Under the pieces are notes generated by a model. The model did not search any database. It was not told the DNA's origin and saw only the letters and a program-made list of their open reading frames with translations. A stretch of 64,000 nucleotides of DNA from an uncultured Ruminococcus sp. Its GTDB lineage: Bacteria; Bacillota; Clostridia; Lachnospirales; Lachnospiraceae. Positions 34,465-43,671 of the stretch are shown piece after piece; position 1 is the stretch's first letter; each line of letters starts with the position of its first letter. A program made the translations under genes and the position numbers. The DNA lies in the NCBI GenBank assembly GCA_900544395.1, contig UQVC01000005.1:41384-105383 (forward strand), written 5' to 3'.

Positions 34465-35139
34465 ATGGAACCGAAATTCGAAGTGACAATGGATGAATAT
34501 CTGCCCCTTCGGGATGTTGTATTTAAGACACTGCGTCAGGCAATTCTTCGGGGAGAGCTTAAGCCGGGAGAGCGCCTGATGGAGATCAAGCTGGCGAATA
34601 AGCTGGGAGTAAGCCGGACTCCGATCCGGGAAGCAATCCGAAAATTGGAGCTGGAAGGTCTTGTCCTGATGATACCCAGACGTGGAGCAGAGGTTGCCGA
34701 GATTACAGAGAAAAGTTTAAATGACGTATTGGAGGTGCGAAAAGCACTGGAAGAGCTGGCTGTGCAGCTGGCCTGTGAGCGGATGGATGCAGATGGGCTG
34801 CATGCGTTAAAAGAGGCGGCCAGACAGTTTGAGGAATCTCTTGGCAGTGAGGATGTGACCAGGATCGCAGAGGCAGATGTGGCATATCATGATATCATCT
34901 GCCAGTCCACAGACAATCAGAGATTGGTGCAGCTTTTGAATAATTTCAGAGAACAGATGTATCGATACCGTGTGGAATATCTTAAGAAAAAAGAGTGTTA
35001 TCCACAGCTTTTAAGAGAGCATCAGGCAATTATTGAGGCAATCGAGGAGAGCAATAAAAAAATTGCGTCAGAAATTATGGGACAGCATATTGAGAATCAG
35101 GTTACGGCAGTGACAGATTCTTTGAGACATCATAAGTAG
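34465..35139 (+). CDS. GntR-family regulator, FadR/FCD type
   Basis: 224 residues from ATG 34465 with AGGAGG at 34453-34458. An upstream in-frame start inside ispE has no such site. The winged helix (LKPGERLMEIKLANKLGVSR, then TPIREAIRKLELEGLV) is followed by an alpha-helical FCD domain whose metal or ligand residues include ADVAYHDIICQ. It is coupled to ispE, but its target genes are not evident. FCD regulators usually respond to organic acids or sugar acids. Confidence 0.9.
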   Translation: MEPKFEVTMDEYLPLRDVVFKTLRQAILRGELKPGERLMEIKLANKLGVSRTPIREAIRKLELEGLVLMIPRRGAEVAEITEKSLNDVLEVRKALEELAVQLACERMDADGLHALKEAARQFEESLGSEDVTRIAEADVAYHDIICQSTDNQRLVQLLNNFREQMYRYRVEYLKKKECYPQLLREHQAIIEAIEESNKKIASEIMGQHIENQVTAVTDSLRHHK

Positions 35140-35141
35140 GG

Positions 35142-35167
35142 CGTAGTGAAGGAGTTCCTTCACTACG
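35142..35167 (+). terminator. hairpin after the FadR-type gene
   Basis: CGTAGTGAAGGA (35142-35153) and TCCTTCACTACG (35156-35167), 12 perfect base pairs with a 2-base loop; the following T run is weak. Confidence 0.7.
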
Positions 35168-35186
35168 TCTTAAATTACGGAATTTT

Positions 35187-35214
35187 GTATAAAAAAGATT
35201 TCTATGGTGATACT
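35187..35214 (+). promoter_or_regulatory. candidate sigma-F promoter of spoIIR
   Basis: GTATA (35187-35191), 14 bases, GGTGATACT (35206-35214), which fits the forespore sigma-F -10 pattern (GG, then A-rich). Known spoIIR genes are sigma-F dependent. The spacer is one base short of the usual 15-16. Confidence 0.4.
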
Positions 35215-35252
35215 CCGGATATCAGAGTTTAGATGGAAGGAGATACATAGAT

Positions 35253-35870
35253 ATGAAAAAAAGAAACAGAGACAGACTCATCGGAATGATCGCGCTGGCA
35301 GCTGCAGGAATTATGACCGGAGGTATGCTGCAGACAGCCGGAGATCATGTGCAGGTCAGAATGCAGCAACAGCTGGCAGAAGAGGTGCTTCGGTTTCATG
35401 TTCTGGCAAACAGTGACAGTGAAGCCGATCAAAATTTGAAAAAAAGTGTCAGAGACAGGATCCTGCAGTTTCTGGATACAGAGATGCCGGAGGATCTGAG
35501 CGCAGAGGAAACAAAAGAGTGGATGAGAAGACATTGTGACATCATTGAGGATCTTAGCAGAGAGATTTTGAAAGAGCAAGGGGCAGATTATCCGGTGACC
35601 GCAGCGGTGACGACCACGTATTTTCCGGAAAAACAGTATCGGGATCTGACATTTCCGGCCGGAAATTATGAAGCTCTCCGGGTAGAAATCGGCAGTGCCA
35701 AAGGGCATAACTGGTGGTGTATGCTATATCCCCAGCTGGCGTTTGCAGATGCTGTCCGACTGGTCACAGAAAAAGAGGTAGAAAAGCCAACAGGAGCAGT
35801 GATACCGGAAGAAACAGAAAAACCGGAAGGTGTGAAATTCAAATTTTATTTTCTGGAAGCATTTCGATAA
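35253..35870 (+). CDS. spoIIR: stage II sporulation protein R
   Basis: 205 residues. An N-terminal hydrophobic segment (signal or anchor) precedes the SpoIIR body: VLRFHVLANSDSEADQNLKK, VRDRILQFL, YRDLTFPAGNYEALRVEIG and a tryptophan-containing GHNWWCMLYPQLAF. SpoIIR is made in the forespore, exported to the intermembrane space and triggers SpoIIGA to process pro-sigma-E. The C-terminus (~40 residues after LVTEKEVE) is family-variable. Confidence 0.93.
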   Translation: MKKRNRDRLIGMIALAAAGIMTGGMLQTAGDHVQVRMQQQLAEEVLRFHVLANSDSEADQNLKKSVRDRILQFLDTEMPEDLSAEETKEWMRRHCDIIEDLSREILKEQGADYPVTAAVTTTYFPEKQYRDLTFPAGNYEALRVEIGSAKGHNWWCMLYPQLAFADAVRLVTEKEVEKPTGAVIPEETEKPEGVKFKFYFLEAFR

Positions 35871-35897
35871 GCAAAAAGAAGGAGACAAAAGAAGAAC

Positions 35898-37076
35898 ATG
35901 ACAGAATTTTTAGTCAGACATTTTGTAAAAGATTATCAGTCAGTAGAAAAATCAGCAGTCCGTACAGCCTATGGAGTTCTGGCAAGTATCGTGGGAATTT
36001 TATGTAATGTGTGCTTATTCCTGGTGAAATTTGTGGTAGGACTTCTGGTAAACAGTGTTTCTGTTACGGCAGATGCGTTCAATAACCTGTCGGATGCCGC
36101 TTCCTCTGTCATTAGTTTTGTAGGAGTGAAGATGGCTGGAAAACCGGCGGACAAAGAGCATCCGTTCGGGCACGGAAGAATCGAATATATTGCGGCGCTG
36201 ATCGTGTCTTTTCTGGTATTGGAAGTGGGATTTACGTTTCTGAAAGATTCCATTTCCAAGATCCGTCATCCGGAAGTGTTAAATTTCCAGTTGGTATCGG
36301 TTGTGATTCTGGTCCTTTCTATTGGGATGAAGCTGTGGCTTGGGATTTTTAACCGGCAGCTTGGAAAACGGATCGATTCCAAAGTGATGATGGCAGTTTT
36401 TGCAGATTCTATGGGGGATGTGATCACCACAAGTGTTGCCATCCTGTCCCTGGTGATCTTCCGACTGACCGGGATCAACATAGATGGAATTGTGGGAATC
36501 GGAGTGGCGCTGGTTGTGATGTGGGCCGGAGTTGGAATTGCCAGAGATACGCTGGAGCCACTGATCGGAGAGGCAATCGATCCGGAAGAATATGATAAGG
36601 TCAAACGGTTTGTAGAACGTTACAACGGGATTGAAGGAACTCATGATCTCATTATACATAATTACGGCCCGAATCAAAGTATGGCATCCATCCATGCAGA
36701 AGTGCCAAATGATGTGAACATTGAAAATGCCCATGAACTGATCGACCGGATTGAACGAGATGCAGTGGAGGAACTTGGAATCCTGCTCGTTATTCATATG
36801 GATCCAATTGAAATGAAGAATGAGCAGGTGATGGATCTGAGAAAACAGGTGGATACAGTCCTGCGAGAACTGGACGAGGCATGCAGCATCCATGATTTTC
36901 GTGTTGTCAATGGTGTGGGGCAGATCAATTTGATTTTTGATATGGTTGTGCCGTTTGGATATGGGGAAGAACAGCAGGAGCAGCTGAGGCAGCGTCTGAT
37001 GGAACGGCTTCAGGAGCTCGACAGACGATATCAGTGCGTGATCACCATGGAACACAGCTATAAAGCACATGAGTAA
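35898..37076 (+). CDS. cation diffusion facilitator transporter
   Basis: 392 residues. Four to six membrane segments lie in the first ~210 residues, with metal-site motifs TADAFNNLSDAASSV and ADSMGDVITTSVAI plus HPFGHGRIEYIAAL. A cytoplasmic ferredoxin-like domain follows with His-containing VIHMDP. CDF proteins export divalent metals (Zn, Mn, Fe, Co) by proton antiport. The DAFNNLSD version is common in Mn/Fe-type members, which I offer as a weak inference. Its end overlaps or abuts the thioesterase gene. Confidence 0.9.
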   Translation: MTEFLVRHFVKDYQSVEKSAVRTAYGVLASIVGILCNVCLFLVKFVVGLLVNSVSVTADAFNNLSDAASSVISFVGVKMAGKPADKEHPFGHGRIEYIAALIVSFLVLEVGFTFLKDSISKIRHPEVLNFQLVSVVILVLSIGMKLWLGIFNRQLGKRIDSKVMMAVFADSMGDVITTSVAILSLVIFRLTGINIDGIVGIGVALVVMWAGVGIARDTLEPLIGEAIDPEEYDKVKRFVERYNGIEGTHDLIIHNYGPNQSMASIHAEVPNDVNIENAHELIDRIERDAVEELGILLVIHMDPIEMKNEQVMDLRKQVDTVLRELDEACSIHDFRVVNGVGQINLIFDMVVPFGYGEEQQEQLRQRLMERLQELDRRYQCVITMEHSYKAHE

Positions 37077-37104
37077 ACAGAAACATACAGAAAGGAAGAA
37101 GAAC

Positions 37105-37806
37105 ATGTATACATTTGACAGCAGAGTAAGATACAGTGAGATCGATCATACCGGAAAACTGACGCCGCCGGCGCTGATCAATTATTTTCAGGACTGCAGT
37201 ACGTTTCAGTCGGAAGATATTGGAGTGGGAACCGAGGTATTGAAAGCGAAGAAGAAAGCATGGATTCTTTCTTACTGGCAGATTGTGATAGAAGAATTGC
37301 CAAAACTTGGAGAACCAATCCGGGTAGGGACTTTTGCAACAGAATTTAAGGGGCTTTACGGGCATCGGAATTTTGTACTGGATGGGACGGATGGCACACG
37401 CTTTGCATATGCCAATTCGATCTGGGTATTTCTGGATGCGGAGAAAGGAAGACCCACAAGGCCGCAGCCGGAAGATATCCTGCCATATGGAGCAGAGCCT
37501 GCTCTGGATATGGAATATGAAGACCGTAAGATCCGGCTGCCGGAGAAGACCGAAGAAAAGCCGGCATTTCCGGTGAGAAAGTACCACATTGATACAAACG
37601 AACACGTGAATAATTGTCAGTATGTACAGATGGCTCTGGAGATGCTGCCGGAACAGATTCCCATCCGCCAGATTCGTGTAGAATATAAAAAGTCAGCGGT
37701 CTTAGGAGATATGATTTTTCCCAAAGTGGCAAAAGAAGCAGATCGGTTTGTGACGGAACTGTGCGATGAAACTGGAAAACCGTATGCAGTGATTGAAATA
37801 AGATAA
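37105..37806 (+). CDS. acyl-ACP thioesterase
   Basis: 233 residues from ATG 37105 (MYTFDSRVRYSEIDHTGKL), preceded by AAGGAAG. An alternative ATG at 37069 overlaps the previous stop and adds 12 basic residues. Two hot-dog domains: the first with YSEIDHTGKLTPPALINYFQ, the second with the active-site-like HIDTNEHVNNCQYV. It releases fatty acids from acyl carrier protein in the cytoplasm. Confidence 0.88.
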   Translation: MYTFDSRVRYSEIDHTGKLTPPALINYFQDCSTFQSEDIGVGTEVLKAKKKAWILSYWQIVIEELPKLGEPIRVGTFATEFKGLYGHRNFVLDGTDGTRFAYANSIWVFLDAEKGRPTRPQPEDILPYGAEPALDMEYEDRKIRLPEKTEEKPAFPVRKYHIDTNEHVNNCQYVQMALEMLPEQIPIRQIRVEYKKSAVLGDMIFPKVAKEADRFVTELCDETGKPYAVIEIR

Positions 37807-37852
37807 GAAGGCATGTTATACTGTCAGCAGAACGGTGAAGAGGAGATTGTAA

Positions 37853-38674
37853 ATGAAATTAGGAGAAAAACAAGTTTTAACAGTTGTAAAGATTGTAGAG
37901 TTCGGTGTATATCTTGGCAATGATGAGGAACGGGTACTGCTTCCGAAAAAGCAAGTGCCTCACGGAATCGAGGTGGGAGATCCCATCGAGGTGTTTTTAT
38001 ACCGGGATTCCTCCGATCGTCTGATCGCCACCACCAACGAACCAAAGCTGACGATGGGCCAGATTGCGGTCTTAAAAGTGGCAGATGTGGGAAGAATGGG
38101 TGCCTTTCTGGACTGGGGACTGGAAAAAGATCTGTTTCTGCCATTCAAGGAGCAGACCGCGAAAGTACAAAAAGGGGATCAGTGTCTGGTTACGCTGTAT
38201 GTAGATAAAAGTGGAAGACTTTGTGCTACGATGAAAGTGTATCATATGCTGCGTACAGATTCTCCCTATCAGAAGGATGATCAGGTTCGGGGAATTGTAT
38301 ACGACAGAAGCGATGAATTTGGCGTATTTGTGGCAGTGGATCATCAGTTTTCGGCAAGGATTCCGAAAAAGGATGTGTTTGGCAAGCTTCGCATCGGGGA
38401 TGAGATCGAAGCCCGTGTGACAAATGTCAAAGAGGACGGCAAGCTGGATTTAAGTATCAGAGGAAAGATTCCACAGCAGATGGATGCAGATGCAGAACTG
38501 ATCTACAAACGGATCCAGTTTTATGATGGAGTGCTTCCATTTAATGACAAGGCAGATCCAGAGACGATTAAAGAGGAATTTGGCATGAGCAAGGCCGCAT
38601 TTAAGCGGGCAGTGGGAAGACTTTTGAAAGAAAATCGGATAAAAATCTGTCCGGACAGCATTCAAATTCGATAA
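37853..38674 (+). CDS. CvfB-like S1 RNA-binding protein
   Basis: 273 residues with three or four S1/OB-type repeats (VVKIVEFGVYLGN; VADVGRMGAFLDWGLEKDLFL; YDRSDEFGVFVAVDHQFSAR) and a C-terminal winged helix (EEFGMSKAAFKRAVGRLLKE). This is the CvfB/YitL architecture: RNA-binding proteins linked to expression of virulence genes in Staphylococcus. Its target here is unknown. Single gene; a new promoter follows. Confidence 0.88.
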   Translation: MKLGEKQVLTVVKIVEFGVYLGNDEERVLLPKKQVPHGIEVGDPIEVFLYRDSSDRLIATTNEPKLTMGQIAVLKVADVGRMGAFLDWGLEKDLFLPFKEQTAKVQKGDQCLVTLYVDKSGRLCATMKVYHMLRTDSPYQKDDQVRGIVYDRSDEFGVFVAVDHQFSARIPKKDVFGKLRIGDEIEARVTNVKEDGKLDLSIRGKIPQQMDADAELIYKRIQFYDGVLPFNDKADPETIKEEFGMSKAAFKRAVGRLLKENRIKICPDSIQIR

Positions 38675-38679
38675 AAACC

Positions 38680-38707
38680 TTGCAATCCATGTCAAATCAG
38701 TTATAAT
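38680..38707 (+). promoter_or_regulatory. promoter of the HPr-like gene
   Basis: TTGCAA (38680-38685), a 16-base spacer, TATAAT (38702-38707). Confidence 0.6.
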
Positions 38708-38740
38708 GAAAAAAGAAGATAAGAAAGGAAGGTAATAGAA

Positions 38741-38977
38741 ATGAAAGTACAGAATATTACAGACATAGATGCATTTTTTAAAGTAGTAGATAACTGCAAA
38801 GGAAGAGTAGAACTGGTAACAGGGGAAGGAGACAGACTGAATCTGAAGTCCAAACTTTCTCAGTATGTATCTATGGCGAACATTTTCTCAAACGGAGAGA
38901 TTCCGGAACTGGAGATTGTTGCTTACGAGCAGGAAGACACAGAAAGACTGATCCAGTTCATGATCAGCGGGGAATAA
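38741..38977 (+). CDS. HPr-like small protein lacking the phospho-His
   Basis: 78 residues with the second half of the HPr fold: LNLKSKLSQYVSMANIF aligns with the region around regulatory Ser46 (NLKS), followed by a beta strand (ELEIVAYEQEDTERLIQFM). The His15 motif (HARPA) is absent. It therefore cannot serve as a normal PTS phosphocarrier; a regulatory or structural role is possible. A terminator separates it from dnaE. A second such gene is at 60178. Confidence 0.7.
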   Translation: MKVQNITDIDAFFKVVDNCKGRVELVTGEGDRLNLKSKLSQYVSMANIFSNGEIPELEIVAYEQEDTERLIQFMISGE

Positions 38978-39022
38978 AAGACCTGCGGTTCGAGAAATAC
39001 GACAGAAAAATGAGAAAACAGA

Positions 39023-39054
39023 AGGGCAGTTCTCTGGAGAGGATTGTCCTTTTT
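39023..39054 (+). terminator. terminator between HPr-like gene and dnaE
   Basis: AGGGCAG (39023-39029) with TTGTCCT (39044-39050) plus an inner CTCT/AGAG helix, followed by TTTT. Confidence 0.6.
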
Positions 39055-39088
39055 GGATTTTGGCAGATCAGAAGGCTTGAGGTGAATT

Positions 39089-42000
39089 ATGAATTTTGCA
39101 CATTTACACGTCCATACAGAATATAGTCTGCTGGACGGTTCCAATAAGATAAAAGAATATGTATCCAGAGTCAAAGAGCTGGGGATGAACAGTGCGGCGA
39201 TCACGGATCATGGCGTGATGTACGGAGTGATTGATTTCTACCGGGAAGCCAGAAAGCAGGGGATCAAGCCCATTCTTGGATGTGAAGTGTATGTGGCTCC
39301 CAATTCTCGTTTTGACAGGGAGACCACAGGAGGAGACAGCAGATATCACCATCTGGTGCTTCTGGCAGAGAATAATACGGGATATGCGAATCTGATGAAG
39401 ATCGTCTCCCGAGGATTTACAGAAGGGTATTATTACAAGCCAAGAGTCGATAAAGAACTTCTCAGACAGTACCATGAAGGGATCATTGCGCTGAGCGCCT
39501 GTCTGGCAGGAGAAGTGCAGAAGTATTTAAGCAGAGGACTGACGGACGAAGCAAAAAAAGTGGCGCTGGAATATCAGGATATTTTCGGAAAAGGGAATTT
39601 TTTTCTGGAGATGCAGGATCACGGAATTCCGGAGCAGCAGCTGGTCAATCAGAGACAGATTTTGTTGTCTCAGGAGACAGGGATCGAGCTGGTTGTGACC
39701 AATGATATCCATTATACCTATGCAGAAGATGCAAAACCCCATGACATTCTGCTGTGTATCCAGACTGGCAAGAAGCTGGCTGACGAGAACCGGATGCGAT
39801 ACGAGGGCGGTCAGTATTATGTGAAGTCGCCTCAGGAGATGGCGGCATTGTTCCCATATGCAAAAGAGGCATTGGAAAATACGCAGAAGATTGCAGACCG
39901 ATGTGAGGTAGAGATTGAATTTGGCGTAACAAAATTACCGAAATATGACGTGCCGGGGGGGCTGACTTCCTGGGAATATCTGAATCAGCTGTGTTGGGAA
40001 GGTCTGGAGAAGCATTATGAAGATCCTTCTGACGAGCTGAAAGAGCGGCTGCGGTATGAACTGGATACGATCCAGAACATGGGCTATGTGGACTATTTCC
40101 TGATCGTGTGGGATTTTATCAAATACGCCAAGGATCATGGGATTGCGGTAGGGCCGGGACGAGGATCTGCGGCAGGAAGTCTGGTATCCTATTGTCTGGA
40201 GATCACAAATATCGATCCCATCCGTTATCAGCTTCTGTTTGAGCGGTTCCTCAATCCGGAACGAGTGACCATGCCGGATATTGACGTGGACTTCTGTTTT
40301 GAAAGGCGGCAGGAAGTCATCGATTATGTAGTACGGAAATATGGGAAAGACCGGGTAGTTCAGATCGTGACGTTTGGTACTCTGGCTGCCAGAGGTGTGA
40401 TCCGGGATGTAGGGCGTGTTATGGATCTTCCGTATGCATTTGTAGATTCCATTGCCAAGATGATCCCGCAGGAATTAAATATCACAATCGATAAGGCGCT
40501 GCAGATGAATTCGGAATTGCGTAAGACTTATGAGAATGATCCGCAGGTGAAGCTGCTTATCGATATGTGCAAAAGGTTGGAAGGACTGCCAAGACACAGC
40601 TCCATGCATGCGGCAGGTGTCGTGATCGGTCAGAGAGAGATTGATGATTTTGTTCCTCTTTCCAGAGCATCAGACGGTTCGATCACAACTCAGTTTACGA
40701 TGACGACCCTGGAAGAACTTGGGTTGTTAAAAATGGACTTTCTGGGACTCCGTACATTGACTGTAATCCAGAATGCAGTGCAGCTTGCCAGAGCGAAAGA
40801 TCCGGGACTGGATATGGATCAGATCGATTATAATGATAAACAGGTGCTTTCTTATATCGGGACTGGAAAGACAGATGGGATTTTCCAGCTGGAGAGCGGA
40901 GGGATGAAGGGCTTCATGAAAGAATTAAAGCCAAACAGCCTGGAAGATATCATTGCAGGAATTTCCTTGTATCGTCCGGGACCGATGGACTTTATCCCAC
41001 AGTATATCCGGGGAAAAAATGATGCGGCTTCTATTACTTATGATTGTCCGCAGCTGGAACCAATCCTGGCTCCCACCTATGGGTGTATCGTCTACCAGGA
41101 GCAGGTGATGCAGATTGTGCGGGATCTTGCCGGATACACGCTGGGCCGAAGCGATCTTCTGCGTCGTGCCATGTCCAAGAAAAAGGGAGATGTGATGCAG
41201 AAAGAGCGTCAGATCTTTGTCTATGGGGATGAAGAAAATGGAGTGCCTGGCTGTATTAAAAATGGAATTGATGAGAAAACTGCGAATAAGATTTATGATG
41301 AAATGATCGATTTTGCAAAATATGCGTTCAATAAATCTCATGCGGCGGCATATGCAGTGGTGTCGTATCAGACCGCGTATCTGAAATATTATTATCCGGT
41401 GGAATATATGGCTGCTTTGATGACATCTGTGATTGAAAATCCGTCCAAAGTGGCAGAATATATTTATGCCTGCCGTCAGATGGACATCCAGATCCTGCCT
41501 CCGGATATCAATCGTGGAGTGGGAAATTTTTCGGTAGACGGAGACAGCATCCGCTATGGTCTGACGGCAATTAAAAGCATTGGAAAGCCGGTCATTGCAG
41601 CAATTCTGGAAGAGCGGGATGCATATGGTGATTTCCAGAATCTGGAAGATTTTATCAGTCGGATGTCGGTGAAGGAAAATCTGAACAAAAGAGCCATTGA
41701 AAATCTGATCAAATCCGGTGCCCTGGATTGTCTGGGCGGTACACGGAAGCAGTTTATGAGTATTTACGTGCAGATTGTCGATCATGTCAACCAGGAGAAG
41801 AAGTATGCCATGACCGGTCAGATGACGCTGTTTGATCTGGTGGGGGAAGAAGAGAAGAGTCAGTTTGAGATCCAGCTTCCAAATGTGGGAGAATATGCGA
41901 AGGAGAATCTGCTGGCATTTGAAAAAGAAGTGCTGGGTGTGTATTTAAGCGGTCATCCGCTGGAAGAATATGAAGAAAAGTGGAGAAAGTCGATTTCTGC

Positions 42001-42562
42001 CACAACCCTGGATTTCCAGCCGGATGAAGAGACAGGACGCGCAAAGGTACACGATGGAACCAGAGAGATTGTAGGGGGTATGATTACCGATAAGACGATC
42101 AAACATACCAAAACAAATCAGACGATGGCGTTTCTGACGCTGGAGGATCTTCTGGGAACGGTGGAGATTATCGTATTTCCAAGAGATTATGAAAAGAATC
42201 GGGACTATCTCGAAATCGATAAAAAAATCTTCGTAAAGGGACGTGTTTCCGAAGAAGAGGAAAAACCAAGCAAACTGGTATGTGAGACGATCATTCCATT
42301 TGAGCAGACGAAAAAAGAGTTATGGATCCAGTTTCCGGACAAAGAGGATTTTCTGAGAAATGAACAGATCGTATATGGATATCTGGCAGATTCCGAGGGT
42401 GAGGATGAGGTAGTAATCTACTGTCAGAAAGAGCGTGCGATCAAACGTCTTCCGCGAAACAGAAATATCCGGATCGGTCAGGAAGTGTTGAGCAGATTGA
42501 TGAATCACTATGGGGAAAAGCGGATAAAAGTGGTAGAAAAATCTATTGATAAAGGAATATAA
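39089..42562 (+). CDS. dnaE: DNA polymerase III subunit alpha
   Basis: 1157 residues, DnaE1-type. N-terminal PHP domain (HLHVHTEYSLLDGSNK, ITDHGVMYGV), polymerase core with VGPGRGSAAGSLVSYCLEI and the catalytic acids in PDIDVDFCFERR, helix-hairpin-helix region (FISRMSVKENLNKRAIENLI) and an OB fold near the C-terminus (residues ~990-1070, GGMITDKTIKHTKTNQTMAF). It is a replicative polymerase that extends primers, with PolC as partner in Firmicutes. The ATG follows GAGGTGA. Confidence 0.96.
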   Translation: MNFAHLHVHTEYSLLDGSNKIKEYVSRVKELGMNSAAITDHGVMYGVIDFYREARKQGIKPILGCEVYVAPNSRFDRETTGGDSRYHHLVLLAENNTGYANLMKIVSRGFTEGYYYKPRVDKELLRQYHEGIIALSACLAGEVQKYLSRGLTDEAKKVALEYQDIFGKGNFFLEMQDHGIPEQQLVNQRQILLSQETGIELVVTNDIHYTYAEDAKPHDILLCIQTGKKLADENRMRYEGGQYYVKSPQEMAALFPYAKEALENTQKIADRCEVEIEFGVTKLPKYDVPGGLTSWEYLNQLCWEGLEKHYEDPSDELKERLRYELDTIQNMGYVDYFLIVWDFIKYAKDHGIAVGPGRGSAAGSLVSYCLEITNIDPIRYQLLFERFLNPERVTMPDIDVDFCFERRQEVIDYVVRKYGKDRVVQIVTFGTLAARGVIRDVGRVMDLPYAFVDSIAKMIPQELNITIDKALQMNSELRKTYENDPQVKLLIDMCKRLEGLPRHSSMHAAGVVIGQREIDDFVPLSRASDGSITTQFTMTTLEELGLLKMDFLGLRTLTVIQNAVQLARAKDPGLDMDQIDYNDKQVLSYIGTGKTDGIFQLESGGMKGFMKELKPNSLEDIIAGISLYRPGPMDFIPQYIRGKNDAASITYDCPQLEPILAPTYGCIVYQEQVMQIVRDLAGYTLGRSDLLRRAMSKKKGDVMQKERQIFVYGDEENGVPGCIKNGIDEKTANKIYDEMIDFAKYAFNKSHAAAYAVVSYQTAYLKYYYPVEYMAALMTSVIENPSKVAEYIYACRQMDIQILPPDINRGVGNFSVDGDSIRYGLTAIKSIGKPVIAAILEERDAYGDFQNLEDFISRMSVKENLNKRAIENLIKSGALDCLGGTRKQFMSIYVQIVDHVNQEKKYAMTGQMTLFDLVGEEEKSQFEIQLPNVGEYAKENLLAFEKEVLGVYLSGHPLEEYEEKWRKSISATTLDFQPDEETGRAKVHDGTREIVGGMITDKTIKHTKTNQTMAFLTLEDLLGTVEIIVFPRDYEKNRDYLEIDKKIFVKGRVSEEEEKPSKLVCETIIPFEQTKKELWIQFPDKEDFLRNEQIVYGYLADSEGEDEVVIYCQKERAIKRLPRNRNIRIGQEVLSRLMNHYGEKRIKVVEKSIDKGI

Positions 42563-42645
42563 ATAAGGTAGAATATACCCGGAGTGTTAAAAAATAGGCA
42601 AACTTTAGCTTGAAAAGTATGAGAATTCAGAAAGGTGGAAGCATT

Positions 42646-43659
42646 ATGGCAAACAGAGAAGAAAAAGAAAGAATGTTAGAAGAAATTGAAGACAGAGTTC
42701 GTACCATCGGAGTTCTGACCAGTGGCGGAGATGCTCCGGGAATGAATGCTGCCATCCGTGCAGTCGTAAGAAGAGCGCTTGCAAAAGGCCTGAAAGTACG
42801 CGGGATCCGAAGAGGGTATCATGGACTTTTAAAAGAAGAGATCATCGATCTTTCCGCACGTGATGTATCTGATATCATCCAGAGAGGCGGTACGATCCTT
42901 CAGACAGCACGTTGCCAGGAGATGCGTACAGAAGAAGGCCAGCAGAAAGCAGCGGCAATCTGTAAAAAATATGGAATTGACGGTCTGGTAGTTATCGGTG
43001 GAGACGGATCTTTTGCCGGGGCACAGAAGCTGGCAAATCTGGGAGTCAACACAATCGCACTTCCAGGAACGATCGATCTGGATATCGCATGCACCGATTA
43101 TACGATCGGATTTGATACAGCAGTAAATACGGCGATGGAAGCAATTGATAAAGTGCGTGATACTTCTACGTCTCATGAGAGATGCAGTATCATCGAAGTA
43201 ATGGGACGTGATGCAGGATATCTGGCGCTGTGGTGTGGAATTGCCAACGGAGCAGAAAAAATCCTTCTTCCGGAAGAAAAAAACTATGACGAGCAGGCAT
43301 TGATCGAGGATATTCTGGAAAACAAAAAACGCGGCAAAAAGAATTATATTATCATCAACGCAGAGGGAATCGGAGATTCCATCAATATGGCGAAGAGAAT
43401 CGAAGAGGCAACCGGAATCGAGACAAGAGCAACGATCCTTGGACATATGCAGCGTGGAGGAAGCCCGACATGTAAAGACAGAGTATATGCATCTACAATG
43501 GGAGCTCTTGCAGTAGATTTATTATGTGAAGGAAAATCCAACCGTGTCATCGGATATCAGGGCGGAAAATATGTAGACTTTGATATCGATCAGGCATTGT
43601 CCATGAAGAAAACAATTCCTGAATATCAGTATAGTATCGCAAAATCATTCGCAATTTAG
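42646..43659 (+). CDS. pfkA: ATP-dependent 6-phosphofructokinase
   Basis: 337 residues from ATG 42646, chosen for AAAGGTGG upstream; an earlier in-frame start at 42610 has none. Motifs: TSGGDAPGMNAAIRAVV (ATP), GGDGSFAGA, and the catalytic loop LPGTIDLDIACTDYTIGFDT. In E. coli the loop reads TIDND, so the middle Asn is Leu here while both Asp are kept. An extension of ~18 residues (MANREEKERMLEEIEDRVRT) precedes the usual start. Glycolysis, cytoplasm. Confidence 0.92.
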   Translation: MANREEKERMLEEIEDRVRTIGVLTSGGDAPGMNAAIRAVVRRALAKGLKVRGIRRGYHGLLKEEIIDLSARDVSDIIQRGGTILQTARCQEMRTEEGQQKAAAICKKYGIDGLVVIGGDGSFAGAQKLANLGVNTIALPGTIDLDIACTDYTIGFDTAVNTAMEAIDKVRDTSTSHERCSIIEVMGRDAGYLALWCGIANGAEKILLPEEKNYDEQALIEDILENKKRGKKNYIIINAEGIGDSINMAKRIEEATGIETRATILGHMQRGGSPTCKDRVYASTMGALAVDLLCEGKSNRVIGYQGGKYVDFDIDQALSMKKTIPEYQYSIAKSFAI

Positions 43660-43671
43660 GAGACAAGAATT

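Noticed and set aside
40925..41785. 286-codon open frame on the minus strand
   Set aside because: Antisense to the polymerase core of dnaE; no independent evidence.
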